Positions 45,170 to 57,250 of a stretch of 64,000 nt of DNA are shown one piece after another (the stretch's first letter is position 1; each line of letters starts with the position of its first letter). The stretch is taken from assembly GCF_001642575.1 (NCBI RefSeq), contig NZ_LXNG01000004.1:1-64000 (forward strand). The letters run 5' to 3'. The notes under the pieces are model-generated. The model did not search any database and was not told the DNA's origin. It saw nothing but the letters and a program-made list of their open reading frames with translations. The stretch comes from Xanthomonas floridensis (lineage in GTDB: Bacteria; Pseudomonadota; Gammaproteobacteria; Xanthomonadales; Xanthomonadaceae). The position numbers were made by a program, and so were the translations under genes.

Positions 45170-46651
45170 ATGAATGCTCTTCCCAGCGCAGCGGTCGCTG
45201 CGACCGATACGCCCGCGTGGCACGGCTGCATTTTCAATGGCGAGTGGGTGCCCGGCCATGGCGGCAGCCTGCCGATCCATGAGCCGGCGACCGGTGGCTT
45301 GCTGCACGAGGTCAGCAAGGCCGATCTGGACGATGTGGCGGCTGCCGTGGCGCAGGCCAAGCAGGCGCAGCGCGCCTGGGCCGCCACGCCGCCGCGCGAG
45401 CGCGCCGCGATCTTCCATCGCGCCGCGCAGGTCATGCAGGCGCGCAGTGCCGAAGCTGCGCTGCTGATTGCACGCGAAACCGGCGGCATCCTGCCCAAGG
45501 CCCAGCGCGAAGTGGATGAAGCAATAGTGTTCTACCAACAGGCCGCCGGGCTGCCGCTGCAGGCGGTGGGCCAGGTGCTGCCAACCGCCGCCGGCCAACT
45601 CAGCCTTGCCCGGCATCTGCCGCTGGGCGTGGTGGCGGTGATCTCGCCGTTCAATTTCCCGCTGATCCTGTCACTGCGCTCGGTGGCGCCGGCGCTGGCC
45701 ATGGGCAACGCCGTGATCCTCAAGCCCGACCCGCGCACGCCGTACACCGGCGGAGTGATCATCGCGCAGGTGCTGGAAGAAGCCGGCCTGCCCAAGGGCT
45801 TGCTGCACGTGCTGCACGGCGATGCGCAGATCGGCCAGGCGTTGGTGGAGGCGCCGGATATCCCGATGATCGCTTTCACCGGCTCCACTGCGGCTGGTCG
45901 CCGTATCGGCGAAATTGCCGGGCGACACCTGAAAAAAGTGTCACTGGAACTGGGCGGCAACAACGCGGTGATCGTGCTCGACGACGCGGATCTGGACCGC
46001 GCCGCCTCGGCGATCGCCTTCGGTGCGTACCTGCACCAGGGACAGATCTGCATGGCGACCGGACGGGTGCTGGTCCAACGCAGTGTGGCCGATGCGCTGA
46101 CCCAGCGGCTGGCGGAAAAAGCACGGCATCTGCCGGTGGGCGACCCGGTCAGCGGCACCGTGGCACTGGGCCCCATCATCGACCAGCGCCAGCTGCAACG
46201 GGTGATCGACATCGTCACCGACAGTGTGGCCGCTGGCGCGGTCGTGGAAGCCGGCGCAACCAACGAGGGGCTGTTCTATGCGGCCACCGTGCTGTCGAAC
46301 GTACGCCCGGGCATGCGCACGTTCGACGAAGAAGTGTTTGGGCCAGTCGTCAATATCAGCGTGTTCGATACCGACGAAGAAGCCGCCGAGATGGCCAATC
46401 ACGGCGAATACGGTCTGGCTGCCGGCATCCTGTCTGCGTCGGTGTCGCGGGCGATGGCGCTCGGCGAGCGCCTGCACACCGGCCTGCTGCACATCAACGA
46501 CCAGACCGTGGTCGATGAAGTGATTAATCCATTTGGCGGCACGGGCGCATCCGGCAATGGCACCAGCGTTGGTGGTCCGGCCGACTGGGAGCAGTACACG
46601 CACTGGCAGTGGCTGACGATCAAGAACGAGGTGCCGCAGTATCCGTTCTAA
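45170..46651 (+). CDS. Aromatic aldehyde dehydrogenase (benzaldehyde/vanillin dehydrogenase-like)
   Basis: A 493-residue NAD(P)-dependent ALDH. It has SPFNFPLILSLRSVAPALAMGNAVILKPD in the cofactor half, FTGSTAAGRRIGE, the general base in LELGGNN, the catalytic Cys in LHQGQICMATGR near 287, and EEVFGPVVNI. HINDQTVVDEVINPFGGTGASGNG is typical of the benzaldehyde/vanillin dehydrogenase branch. It has a strong ribosome-binding site, AGGAGG, before the ATG. It is expected to turn vanillin, 4-hydroxybenzaldehyde or coniferaldehyde into the acids that PobA and VanAB use. Exact substrate unknown. Confidence 0.9.
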   Translation: MNALPSAAVAATDTPAWHGCIFNGEWVPGHGGSLPIHEPATGGLLHEVSKADLDDVAAAVAQAKQAQRAWAATPPRERAAIFHRAAQVMQARSAEAALLIARETGGILPKAQREVDEAIVFYQQAAGLPLQAVGQVLPTAAGQLSLARHLPLGVVAVISPFNFPLILSLRSVAPALAMGNAVILKPDPRTPYTGGVIIAQVLEEAGLPKGLLHVLHGDAQIGQALVEAPDIPMIAFTGSTAAGRRIGEIAGRHLKKVSLELGGNNAVIVLDDADLDRAASAIAFGAYLHQGQICMATGRVLVQRSVADALTQRLAEKARHLPVGDPVSGTVALGPIIDQRQLQRVIDIVTDSVAAGAVVEAGATNEGLFYAATVLSNVRPGMRTFDEEVFGPVVNISVFDTDEEAAEMANHGEYGLAAGILSASVSRAMALGERLHTGLLHINDQTVVDEVINPFGGTGASGNGTSVGGPADWEQYTHWQWLTIKNEVPQYPF

Positions 46652-46951
46652 TCGCCTGTACGCGTGTGCGTAGCCTGGTCGTGCGGTGCGGCGGTCGCAA
46701 GGTCCGTGCCGCGCCGCCGATGCAAGGCCGGGTGGTGGGCGGCAGCCAGCACGATCAGGCAGGCTAGTGCACCGGCAGTGCGTAACTGCATTGAGTGGTA
46801 GCCGAAACCGGCGCTGGATGCGCAAGCGCGGGAAGCGCGCCGAATGCAGAACCTCCACGCGCTGGCCGGCGCAGTGCTGCGTCGGCCTGGCGGCATTGCC
46901 GGGCCCACGCTTGCGTGCTCGCCGCTATCAGATGTAGCGGCACTACCGGCC
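46652..46951. other. Convergent gap between aldehyde dehydrogenase and pobR
   Basis: 300 bases, with no gene recognised and no strong intrinsic terminator seen. Confidence 0.45.
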
Positions 46952-47848
46952 TCACTCGCCAGCGCGAAAGCGCGTTGGCGAGCACCCCGCATGCCGCGCG
47001 AAGTAGCGGCTGAAATAGGCGGCATCGAAAAATCCAAGCGTGGCGGCGATCTGCTGCACGCTCAGGCTGGTGTAGCGCAGGCTGCGGCGGGCCTCGAGCA
47101 TGATCCGGCGTTGCAGCAGTTCCAGCGCCGACGCATTGGCCAAGCGTCGGCACAGTGCATTGAGATGGCCCGGGGTCAGACCCAACTGGTCGGCAAAACG
47201 GGAGATCGGCCAGTGCGCACGATAGTGCTGGTCGATCAATGCCTGGTAGGCACGCAGGTGGCGCAGCGCAGGGTCTGCCTGTGGGCTGGCGTCCGCTGCG
47301 TCGTGCAGGTCTTGCAAGGCCGTCCGAGCGGTCCAGATCACCAATTGCGTTGCAGCGGCCTGCAGTGCGGCAGCGTGTCCCACACGCCGATGCACGTGAT
47401 CATTGGCAATGCTGCCGAACAGCAGGTCGAGCAGTGTCCGCGAGGCATTGGCCTGCAGCACCGCCGGCCGTGCCAGGCCTGGCTGCAGCACGGGTGCCGC
47501 GTCCAACGCGCTGCGCACCAGCGGCATGCACAAGGTGATGATGTGCCCGCGTACCCGCGGGTCGAATGCGAACCCGTGCACGCACAGCGGTGGCAACCAC
47601 ACCAGGGTGGCGCCACGCAGGCGCTGGGTGTGTCCATCCAGTTGCAGTGTCGCTGGCCCGCGCTGCACATACAGCAGCTGCGCCAGGTCTTCATGCCGGT
47701 GCGGGGTGATGTGCCAGTCGTGCAGCCGGCTGCGCGCAGCAATCGATTCCCAATGCAGCAGCTCCGGTGCATCGGCGTGCTGCTCGCCGTACAGGCCGAA
47801 CGCGGGAACGGCAGTGGTTGCAGTGATTTGGCGTGCGCGTGTGGGCAT
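46952..47848 (-). CDS. pobR: AraC-family activator of 4-hydroxybenzoate hydroxylase
   Basis: A 298-residue regulator. The N-terminal cupin/AraC effector domain contains ITPHRHEDLAQLLYVQRG. The C-terminal double helix-turn-helix comprises ISRFADQLGLTPGHLNALCRRL and the signature QIAATLGFFDAAYFSRYFARHAGCSPTRFR. It is divergent from pobA with a 96-bp gap, the standard arrangement for an activator responding to 4-hydroxybenzoate. ATG 47848 is preferred over a TTG five codons upstream. 4-Hydroxybenzoate sensing is from family context, not read from the sequence. Confidence 0.9.
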   Translation of the reverse strand: MPTRARQITATTAVPAFGLYGEQHADAPELLHWESIAARSRLHDWHITPHRHEDLAQLLYVQRGPATLQLDGHTQRLRGATLVWLPPLCVHGFAFDPRVRGHIITLCMPLVRSALDAAPVLQPGLARPAVLQANASRTLLDLLFGSIANDHVHRRVGHAAALQAAATQLVIWTARTALQDLHDAADASPQADPALRHLRAYQALIDQHYRAHWPISRFADQLGLTPGHLNALCRRLANASALELLQRRIMLEARRSLRYTSLSVQQIAATLGFFDAAYFSRYFARHAGCSPTRFRAGE

Positions 47849-47881
47849 CGTCGAAAAGTCCAAGCACTGCGCGCAATCATC

Positions 47882-49132
<1,251 letters not shown>

Positions 49133-49390
49133 CGACAACACACGCGCCTTCGGCACCCTGGATGGCAACCTCTCCTGGCACGCGCTGCGTACGGTAATCA
49201 TTTGATCACCTGGAATTTTCCAAGTGCCCAAGTGCACTTTCGGGTGGCTAGCGAACGTGCGGACGTGCTGGGTAGGGTGGTCCCGACGCGTGGCAGTGTG
49301 CGCAAGCAAGGACGCGTCATTCCCCCCAATTGCGGTGCCGTCCGCCGATCCCCTGCGAATGCACGGACCGCTTCACCCCTGGAGTGACTC

Positions 49391-49903
49391 ATGAAGAAAT
49401 TAGTCTCCCGCGCCCTGGTCTTGATCATGCTGCTCGCCCCGATGGCGGCGTTTGCGCAGACTGCGGTGACCGCCAACCCCAACCACGAAAAGTTGCTGAT
49501 CGGCTCCAACTGGTACGAGACCGCCAACAAGCGCCTGGTCTACGACTTTTGGCGCATCGTGTTCGAGGCAGGCCAGGTGCAATACGCGCCGATGTACATG
49601 GACAAGAACTACATCCAGCACAACCCGAATGTGGCCAATGGACGCGATGCCTTCATTGCCTTCCTGACGGCCTTCGTGCCGCCGACCAAGGTGCAGCCGC
49701 GGGTGCAACTGCCGTTGGTGGCGATCACCGCCGACCATGACCTGGTCACGCTGGTGTCGGTGCGCACGCTGCCGGACCCGCGGAACCCCGGCAAGACCTA
49801 CACCACCACCTGGTTCGACATGTTCCGCATCGAGAAGGGCCTGATCAAGGAACACTGGGATCCGGACACCATCGCCGGCCGGGCAAGCACCGGCGGCCAG
49901 TAA
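49391..49903 (+). CDS. Secreted NTF2-like/SnoaL-type protein
   Basis: A 170-residue protein with a signal peptide (MKKLVSRALVLIMLLAPMAAFAQ, cleavage after AFA/Q). It has a cone-shaped NTF2/SnoaL-like fold, suggested by YMDKNYIQHNPNVANGRDAFIAFL, TTTWFDMFRIEKGLIKEHWD and overall length. Members of this polyketide-cyclase-like family are often fused or linked to aromatic metabolism, but no catalytic residues can be assigned. It stands alone between pobA and the glp genes, with a strong hairpin after it. Confidence 0.8.
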   Translation: MKKLVSRALVLIMLLAPMAAFAQTAVTANPNHEKLLIGSNWYETANKRLVYDFWRIVFEAGQVQYAPMYMDKNYIQHNPNVANGRDAFIAFLTAFVPPTKVQPRVQLPLVAITADHDLVTLVSVRTLPDPRNPGKTYTTTWFDMFRIEKGLIKEHWDPDTIAGRASTGGQ

Positions 49904-49916
49904 GCGCTTGAAACGG

Positions 49917-49944
49917 CGCTGGCCTGCGTCACCGCAGGCCAGCG
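49917..49944. terminator. Strong hairpin after the SnoaL-like gene
   Basis: CGCTGGCCTGCG-tcac-CGCAGGCCAGCG, a perfect 12-bp stem with a four-base loop, starts 13 bp after the stop codon. It lies between convergent genes (glpK ends at 50027). It has no T run, so it may work with Rho or protect mRNA 3' ends on either strand. Confidence 0.65.
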
Positions 49945-50026
49945 TCATGCGCGTGATGGCGGCGCAGCTGCCGCGCCAGATCGCGCAAGATGAGACGGTC
50001 ACTGCACGCCTTGCAGCCAGCGCGGG

Positions 50027-51658
<1,632 letters not shown>

Positions 51659-52489
51659 TCAGCGCGGATCCAGCGGATCCAGCGGCGGCGTGTCGCCCTG
51701 CAGGTGCCGCACACGTGCCGGCAGGAACGGCAGGATCAGCCACTGGTACGCCAGTGCGCCGATCGGCCCGCCGATCAACGGCCCGACGATCGGCACCCAC
51801 CAGTAGTTGTCCTTGGCCGGCAGGGCGGCTTCGCCCCAGCCTGCGAAGTAGGCGAACAGACGGGGCCCGAAATCGCGTGCCGGATTCATCGCCCAGGCTT
51901 CCAGATACCCCATCGAGGCACCCAGCGTGGCGACCAGCAGGCCGATCATCAACGCGCCGGAATTGGCACCCGGTGCGGCTTCGTTGAAGCGTTCGGTGAT
52001 GGCGAAGATGCCGAAGATCAGGAACGCGGTCATGATGATCTGGTCGACCAAGGCGTGCATCGGCGTGACCGCCAGACCCGGCGCGGTGAAGAACACCCCG
52101 GCGGCACCGCCGGCTTCGCGGGTGAGCTGCTGCACCTGGTTGAAGTGATCGATCACCGGCCCGTAGAGCTGATAGACGATGGCCGCCCCCAGGAATGCAC
52201 CGATCACCTGCGCGATCCAGTACGGCACCACCTTCTTCCAGGAAAAATCACGAAACAGCGCCAGCGCCAGGGTCACCGCCGGATTGGCGTGGGTGCCGGA
52301 GACCGCGCCGGTGACGTAGATGGCCAGCGTGACCGCCAGGCCCCAGGCGATGCACACCCCCCAATACGCATTCTGGTACGGGCTAGGGTCGTACAGCACG
52401 TACATCGCTGCGACCGAATCGCCCAGTGCGATGATGATGAACATCGCCACCGCTTCGGAAATCAACTCACCCACGAGTTGACGGTTCAT
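51659..52489 (-). CDS. glpF: Glycerol uptake facilitator (aquaglyceroporin)
   Basis: A 276-residue membrane channel of six helices and two half-helices. Both NPA boxes are present (GTHANPAVTLAL and AWAMNPARDFGPRLF). The second carries the Asp after NPAR that marks glycerol-conducting GlpF rather than water-selective AqpZ. It starts MNRQLVGELISEAVAMF, where the leading Glu is conserved. It lies between glpD and glpK. Confidence 0.95.
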   Translation of the reverse strand: MNRQLVGELISEAVAMFIIIALGDSVAAMYVLYDPSPYQNAYWGVCIAWGLAVTLAIYVTGAVSGTHANPAVTLALALFRDFSWKKVVPYWIAQVIGAFLGAAIVYQLYGPVIDHFNQVQQLTREAGGAAGVFFTAPGLAVTPMHALVDQIIMTAFLIFGIFAITERFNEAAPGANSGALMIGLLVATLGASMGYLEAWAMNPARDFGPRLFAYFAGWGEAALPAKDNYWWVPIVGPLIGGPIGALAYQWLILPFLPARVRHLQGDTPPLDPLDPR

Positions 52490-52668
52490 GCGGGCAGGCC
52501 CGTGTTGCAGTCACGGGTGCGCGCAAGCTGGCGCGATGCACGCATTGGCGCGCAAGGAAATTGATTGGTGCTCATCGGGTGTGCCCTCCACATGGATCGT
52601 CATGATGCCGGCAGTACGCCAGGATTCGTTGCCGGACGACCCGTCCTCGCCGGCAACGCGGTGTGTCT

Positions 52669-54189
52669 TCAAGCCGCGGCGGTGGCAGTGGCGATGGCCG
52701 GCACCGGCTGCGCCTGCAGATACGCCTCCAGGCGCTGACGCCCGTCTGCATCGATGCGCAGGCCGAGTTTGCTGCGACGCCACAGGATGTCGTCGGCGCT
52801 CTGCGCCCATTCGTACTGCCGCAGGTACTCCACCTCGGCCTGGTACAGGTCCGCACCGAAGTGCATGCCCAGTCCGGCCATGTCTGTTGCATCGCCCAGC
52901 AGTTGCTCGGCGCAGGTGCCGTAGTTGCGTACCAGCCGCTGCGCGGTGGCAGCAGGCAACCAGGGACGCGCAGTGCGCACCCGCTCGAGCAGGCTGGCGA
53001 TGTCGCGCTGCTCGCCGCCGGGCAGCGCATCGCCGCGCGCAGTCCACGCCGGCGTGCGGGTCCCCAGGGCCTGCGTGATCCGGTCGACCGCTTCTTCGGC
53101 CAGCTTGCGGTAGGTGGTCAGCTTGCCGCCGAACACGTTGAGCAACGGCGCGCCGTCGTTGACCACTTCCAGTTGATAGTCGCGTGTGACCTCGGCGGCA
53201 TTGTCTTGCGCATCGTCCAGTAACGGACGCACGCCGCTGTAGTTCCACACCACGTCCTGCGGGCCGATTTGCTGCTGGAAATACAGGTTTGCCGCGTCGC
53301 ACAGGTATTGCACTTCGGCCGCATCGATCTTGGGCGCGGCGGGGTCGGCCTCGTAGTCGACATCGGTGGTGCCGATCAAGGTGAAGTCATGCTCATAGGG
53401 AATGGCGAACACAATGCGCCGGTCCGGTTGCTGGAAGATGTAGGCGTGGTCGTGATCGAACAGCTTGGGCACCACAATGTGGCTGCCCTTGACCAGGCGC
53501 AATGCGTGCTGGTGCGGCACCGCTGCGACCTTGTCCAGGAACGCCACTGCCCACGGGCCAGCCGCGTTGGCCAGCGCGCGCGCCTGCACGGTGCGGCGGC
53601 GGCCCTGGCGGTCTTCGAGTTCGGCATACCAGAATCCGGCATCGCGCCAGGCGCCCACGCAGCGGGTGCGGGTGTGGATCTGCGCGCCGCGTTTGGCTGC
53701 ATCCATCGCGTTGAGCACCACCAGGCGGGCGTCCTGTACCCAGGCATCGGAATACACGAATCCGGTGCGCAACGATTCCTGCAGCGGCGCGCCCACCGGA
53801 TGGGTGCGCAGCGACAGCCGCCGCGAGCGCGGCAGGCTGCGCTTGCTGCCGCCGAGGTGGTCGTACAGGAACAGGCCGGCGCGAATCATCCAGGCCGGGC
53901 GCAGATGCGGCTGGTGCGGCAACAGGAAGCGCAGCGGCCAGATGATGTGCGGTGCCAGCCGCAGCAGCACTTCGCGCTCGGCCAGCGCCTTGCCGACCAG
54001 GGCGAATTCATACTGTTCCAGATAGCGCAGGCCGCCGTGGATGAGCTTGGTGCTGGCGCTGCTGGTATGCGATGCCAGGTCGTCCTGTTCGCACAGGCAC
54101 ACCGACAGACCGCGCCCCGCCGCGTCGCGGGCGATGCCGACCCCGTTGATGCCGCCGCCTACCACCAGAAGATCGTACGTCTCGCTCAT
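52669..54189 (-). CDS. glpD: Aerobic glycerol-3-phosphate dehydrogenase
   Basis: A 506-residue FAD enzyme at the inner membrane that oxidises glycerol 3-phosphate to dihydroxyacetone phosphate and passes electrons to quinone. The FAD loop VVGGGINGVGIARDAAGRG opens the protein. SSASTKLIHGGLRYLE, TRTRCVGAWRD and the C-terminal LNVFGGKLTTYRKLAEEA follow the GlpD pattern. The start MSETYDLLVVGGGINGVG is family-typical; upstream in-frame codons run through the GlpR operator and were rejected. Confidence 0.95.
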   Translation of the reverse strand: MSETYDLLVVGGGINGVGIARDAAGRGLSVCLCEQDDLASHTSSASTKLIHGGLRYLEQYEFALVGKALAEREVLLRLAPHIIWPLRFLLPHQPHLRPAWMIRAGLFLYDHLGGSKRSLPRSRRLSLRTHPVGAPLQESLRTGFVYSDAWVQDARLVVLNAMDAAKRGAQIHTRTRCVGAWRDAGFWYAELEDRQGRRRTVQARALANAAGPWAVAFLDKVAAVPHQHALRLVKGSHIVVPKLFDHDHAYIFQQPDRRIVFAIPYEHDFTLIGTTDVDYEADPAAPKIDAAEVQYLCDAANLYFQQQIGPQDVVWNYSGVRPLLDDAQDNAAEVTRDYQLEVVNDGAPLLNVFGGKLTTYRKLAEEAVDRITQALGTRTPAWTARGDALPGGEQRDIASLLERVRTARPWLPAATAQRLVRNYGTCAEQLLGDATDMAGLGMHFGADLYQAEVEYLRQYEWAQSADDILWRRSKLGLRIDADGRQRLEAYLQAQPVPAIATATAAA

Positions 54190-54231
54190 CGGTGTCTCCG
54201 TCCAGATCCGCACTAGCGAACCTAAGTTGTC

Positions 54232-54253
54232 ATGTTCGAACATATTCGAACAT
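54232..54253. promoter_or_regulatory. Putative GlpR operator upstream of glpD
   Basis: ATGTTCGAACAT, a perfect palindrome, overlaps a second ATATTCGAACAT, giving tandem TTCGAACAT boxes 10 bp apart. This resembles the known GlpR consensus half-site (ATGTTCG / CGAACAT). It lies 43-64 bp before the glpD start and probably controls glpDFK, with GlpR encoded just upstream. Confidence 0.7.
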
Positions 54254-54269
54254 AGCACCTTGCGGGAGC

Positions 54270-54440
54270 GTGAAGACGAAAATCGCCTAAGGCTGACGAC
54301 AGAAACGGGGTCAGATGGCTATCTTAACTGCGAGGATGATTGGTTCAGTCTATCGATATGCATGGAGTACCAACGTCTTCTTGCCAAAACGCACAAAAAC
54401 GAACATGGCATCGTTCTTCAGTCGCTGGGCAGCCCGCGCG
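54270..54440. other. AT-richer insert between glpR and glpD, possible repeat remnant
   Basis: This stretch is visibly lower in GC than everything around it (GATGGCTATCTTAACTGCGA, CAAAACGCACAAAAACGAAC). It starts with ACAGAAACGGGGTCAGA; from memory, AAACGGGGTCAGA-type words flank REP/RAYT-like elements in gammaproteobacteria. No complete transposase frame was seen. Its origin is uncertain. Confidence 0.35.
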
Positions 54441-54476
54441 GATCGACAGCGCCACGCCGGGGCGATGCCTGTCTGT

Positions 54477-55286
54477 CTAGGCGGCGCCGTTCGTGCCCGC
54501 CACATGCACCCGCGTGCCGGCTTCTTCCAGCACCCCGGCCAACTCCTGCGGCGGGGCGCGGTCGGTGAACCAGTCATGCACCTGTGCGAGTGCGCCCAGC
54601 CGCACCATGGCATTGCGTCCGAACTTGCTGTGGTCGGCGGCCAGCAGTACCTGGCGCGAGTGCTCGATGATGGCCTGGGCCACGCGCACTTCCTGATAAT
54701 CGAAATCCAGCAAGGTGCCGTCCAGATCGATGCCGGAAATGCCGATCACCCCGAAATCCACCTTGAACTGGCGGATCAGTTCCACCGTGGCTTCGCCGGT
54801 CACGCCCTGGTCGCGGCCACGCACCACGCCGCCGGCCACGATCACCTCGAAGCTGGGGTTGGCGCTGAGCATCACCGCCACGTTGAGGTTATTGGTGATC
54901 ACGCGCAGACCGCGATGCTGCAGCAGGGCGCGCGCCACTTCTTCGTTGGTGGTGCCGAGGTTGATGAACAGCGAGGCATCGTCGGGAATGAAGCGCGCCA
55001 CCTGCGCGGCGATGTGCTGCTTCTCGTTGGCCTGCAGTGCCTTGCGCGCGGTATAGGCCAGGTTTTCCACGCTTGAGGGCATGCTGACGCCGCCGTGATA
55101 CCGGCGCAGCACGCCGGCATCGCAGAGCAGGGTCAGGTCGCGCCGGATGGTCTGCGGGGTGACCTCGAAGCGCGTCGCCAGGCCTTCCACCTCGGCAAAG
55201 CCCTGCTGTCGCACCAGTGCCACCAATTGTTCCTGGCGCGGGTTCAAGGCCGGCGCCGGGACAGTCCTGTAGTGAGTCGACTCCAT
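54477..55286 (-). CDS. glpR: DeoR-family glycerol-3-phosphate regulon repressor
   Basis: A 269-residue repressor. The N-terminal DeoR helix-turn-helix is LNPRQEQLVALVRQQGFAEVEGLATRFEVTPQTIRRDL, followed by a hinge with VLRRYHGGV and an effector domain with FINLGTTNEEVARALL (sugar-phosphate binding) and GISGIDLDGTLLDFDYQEV. It responds to glycerol 3-phosphate. The ATG at MESTHYRTVPAPA is chosen; the upstream MRDHLC start is possible. It is on the same strand as glpDFK and separated from glpD by a 287-bp gap containing the operator and an AT-rich insert. Confidence 0.93.
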   Translation of the reverse strand: MESTHYRTVPAPALNPRQEQLVALVRQQGFAEVEGLATRFEVTPQTIRRDLTLLCDAGVLRRYHGGVSMPSSVENLAYTARKALQANEKQHIAAQVARFIPDDASLFINLGTTNEEVARALLQHRGLRVITNNLNVAVMLSANPSFEVIVAGGVVRGRDQGVTGEATVELIRQFKVDFGVIGISGIDLDGTLLDFDYQEVRVAQAIIEHSRQVLLAADHSKFGRNAMVRLGALAQVHDWFTDRAPPQELAGVLEEAGTRVHVAGTNGAA

Positions 55287-55448
55287 GCACAGATGATCGC
55301 GCATGCGCGTGAGGATGCAAACACGGTTATCGGCCAGGCACCGACCGAGCGGACTGATCGGTGCGCCAGGGCGCGCTGGCAGCGCATGCGGTCCCGGCCA
55401 GCGTGCGCGCCAGTCCATTGCCCGGCGCACGCGCTGGCCACCGCTGTG

Positions 55449-56432
55449 TCAGCCCAGTTCGCCGCGGTAGCCGGTGTCGATGCTGATGCTGCCGCCCACC
55501 GCGCGCGACACGCAGGCGCACAGCTTGCGGTTCTCGCGGCGTTGCTCGTCGCTGAAGAACACGTCGCGGTGATCGATGTCGGCTGCGGTATCCAGCACCT
55601 CGACCGCACACAGGCCGCATTCGCCCCGGCGACATTCGGCAATCAGCTCGACGCCGGCATCGGCCAGTGCATCGAGCATGGATTGGTTTTCCGCCACCGG
55701 AACCTCCAGGCCAAGCCCGGGCAGCTTGACCACGAATGCCTGCGCCGGCACCCGGCCGCTGTTGCCGAAGGTTTCGAAATGCAGCCGCGCGCGCGGCCGC
55801 CCGGCCGCATGCCAGTACTGGCGGACCGCTTCCAGCATGCCCAGCGGCCCACACACATACACCTCGGCGTTGGGCGAGAGCCGGTCCAGTGCGGCGGCCA
55901 GGTCGACCGCGCCGGCGCTGTCGTCGCAATGCAGGTGCAGGCGCTCGCCGAGCACGTCTTCCAGCTCATCCACGTAGGCCATCGCGCTGCGCGTGCGGCC
56001 GACGTAGAGCAGGCGGAAGGCGGGGTGACGCTGCGCCAGCCGCTGCGCCATGCCCAGGATGGGCGTGATGCCGATACCGCCGGCGATCAGCAGGATCTCC
56101 TCGCCGCTTTCGTCCAGCGCGAAGTTGTTGCTGGGCGGCGACATCTCCACCACGTCCCCGGGCTGTAGCGACCACATATGCAGCGAGCCGCCACGGCTGT
56201 CGGGCATCTGCCGCACCGCGATGCGGTAATGCCCGTCCTTGCGTGGCTCGCCCACCAGCGAGTACGAGCGCACATCGTCGCGGCCATGCAGCCGTACGCG
56301 GAAATCCAGATGGCTGCCCACCTCGAAGCTGCGCGCGGCCGGGCCCGGATCGAGCACGATTTCGCGCACGCCTTGGCAGGCGTCGGCGATGCTGACGACA
56401 TGAGCGCGATGCCAGTGGGTGTCTTTACGCAT
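55449..56432 (-). CDS. vanB: Vanillate O-demethylase reductase subunit
   Basis: A 327-residue phthalate-dioxygenase-reductase-type protein passing electrons from NADH through FMN and a plant-type [2Fe-2S] centre to VanA. RSYSLVGEPRKDGHYRIAV binds flavin, LLIAGGIGITPILGMAQRL binds NADH, and the C-terminal ferredoxin has CRRGECGLCAVEVL plus a distant Cys in RKLCACVSRA. Its ATG (preceded by CTGGAG) lies inside the end of vanR, an 8-base overlap, so it is translated as part of vanA-vanR-vanB. Confidence 0.93.
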   Translation of the reverse strand: MRKDTHWHRAHVVSIADACQGVREIVLDPGPAARSFEVGSHLDFRVRLHGRDDVRSYSLVGEPRKDGHYRIAVRQMPDSRGGSLHMWSLQPGDVVEMSPPSNNFALDESGEEILLIAGGIGITPILGMAQRLAQRHPAFRLLYVGRTRSAMAYVDELEDVLGERLHLHCDDSAGAVDLAAALDRLSPNAEVYVCGPLGMLEAVRQYWHAAGRPRARLHFETFGNSGRVPAQAFVVKLPGLGLEVPVAENQSMLDALADAGVELIAECRRGECGLCAVEVLDTAADIDHRDVFFSDEQRRENRKLCACVSRAVGGSISIDTGYRGELG

Positions 56433-57228
56433 GAGGGGCTCCAGGCAGAAGGGCATGCCGGTCGGTGCCGGCGTTGGACGCATGGGCGCGGCCGATCAGG
56501 GCGCCGCCACGCACCTGGCTGACCGCCGCAGGGGTTTGCAACAGGTGGCGGAGATTGCGATGGGCCAGGCGTGCGTGTTCGCGCATCAGCGCTTCGGCGC
56601 GGCTGCCCTGGCGCTGGTCGATGGCGGCGATCACTTCGCGATGCTGTTCCTGCGCCAGGGTCAGGATGACCCGCGCATCGGCATCGCTGGTCTGCGCCAT
56701 GACCAGTCCATTGGGAGAGGCGAACGGCAGCTGCACCACGCGCGTCAGCGCACGCTCAAGCACATCGCTGCCAGCCATCGCCATCAGCAGGGAATGGAAG
56801 CGCGCGTTGGCCTGCACATAGGCGGAAAAGTCGACGCCCTGACGTGGCGCGCTGATGATGGTGTCGATCTCGGTCAGCAGCGCGCGTGCCTGGGCCAGCT
56901 GCGCGGCTGACACGCCGCGCTCGGCAGCGATGCGTGCGGCCAGGCCTTCGAGCGTGCCACGCAGTTCGATCGCATCGTGCACATCGCGTTCGCTGAAGGC
57001 CTGCACCGCATAACCACCGCCCGGCAAGGCGCTGGCCAGGCCTTCTTCGCACAATCGCTGCAACGCCGCGCGCACCGGCGTGCGTGACATGCCCAGGCGC
57101 TGCACCACGGCCAGCTCGGACAGCCGCGTTCCGGCGGGCAGGGTGCCGTCGAGGATCAGTTCGCGCAGTGTGAGCAGCGCGCGGGTGGTCTGCCCGGCGC
57201 TGCTGTGGAACGGAGTGGTCGGGGGCAT
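56425..57228 (-). CDS. vanR: GntR/FadR-family repressor of vanillate genes
   Basis: A 267-residue regulator with an N-terminal winged helix-turn-helix (LAVVQRLGMSRTPVRAALQRLCEEGLA) and a FadR-type all-helical C-terminal FCD domain (AIELRGTLEGLAARIAAERG, ANARFHSLLMAMAGSD, EQHREVIAAIDQRQGSRAEALMREH), with the metal-site Asp/His pattern. Its position between vanA and vanB in one operon suggests autoregulation, released by vanillate. The usual arrangement elsewhere is vanAB with a divergent vanR, so this order is notable. Confidence 0.9.
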   Translation of the reverse strand: MPPTTPFHSSAGQTTRALLTLRELILDGTLPAGTRLSELAVVQRLGMSRTPVRAALQRLCEEGLASALPGGGYAVQAFSERDVHDAIELRGTLEGLAARIAAERGVSAAQLAQARALLTEIDTIISAPRQGVDFSAYVQANARFHSLLMAMAGSDVLERALTRVVQLPFASPNGLVMAQTSDADARVILTLAQEQHREVIAAIDQRQGSRAEALMREHARLAHRNLRHLLQTPAAVSQVRGGALIGRAHASNAGTDRHALLPGAPHA

Positions 57229-57250
57229 GCTGGTCTCCTGCGCAATGCGC

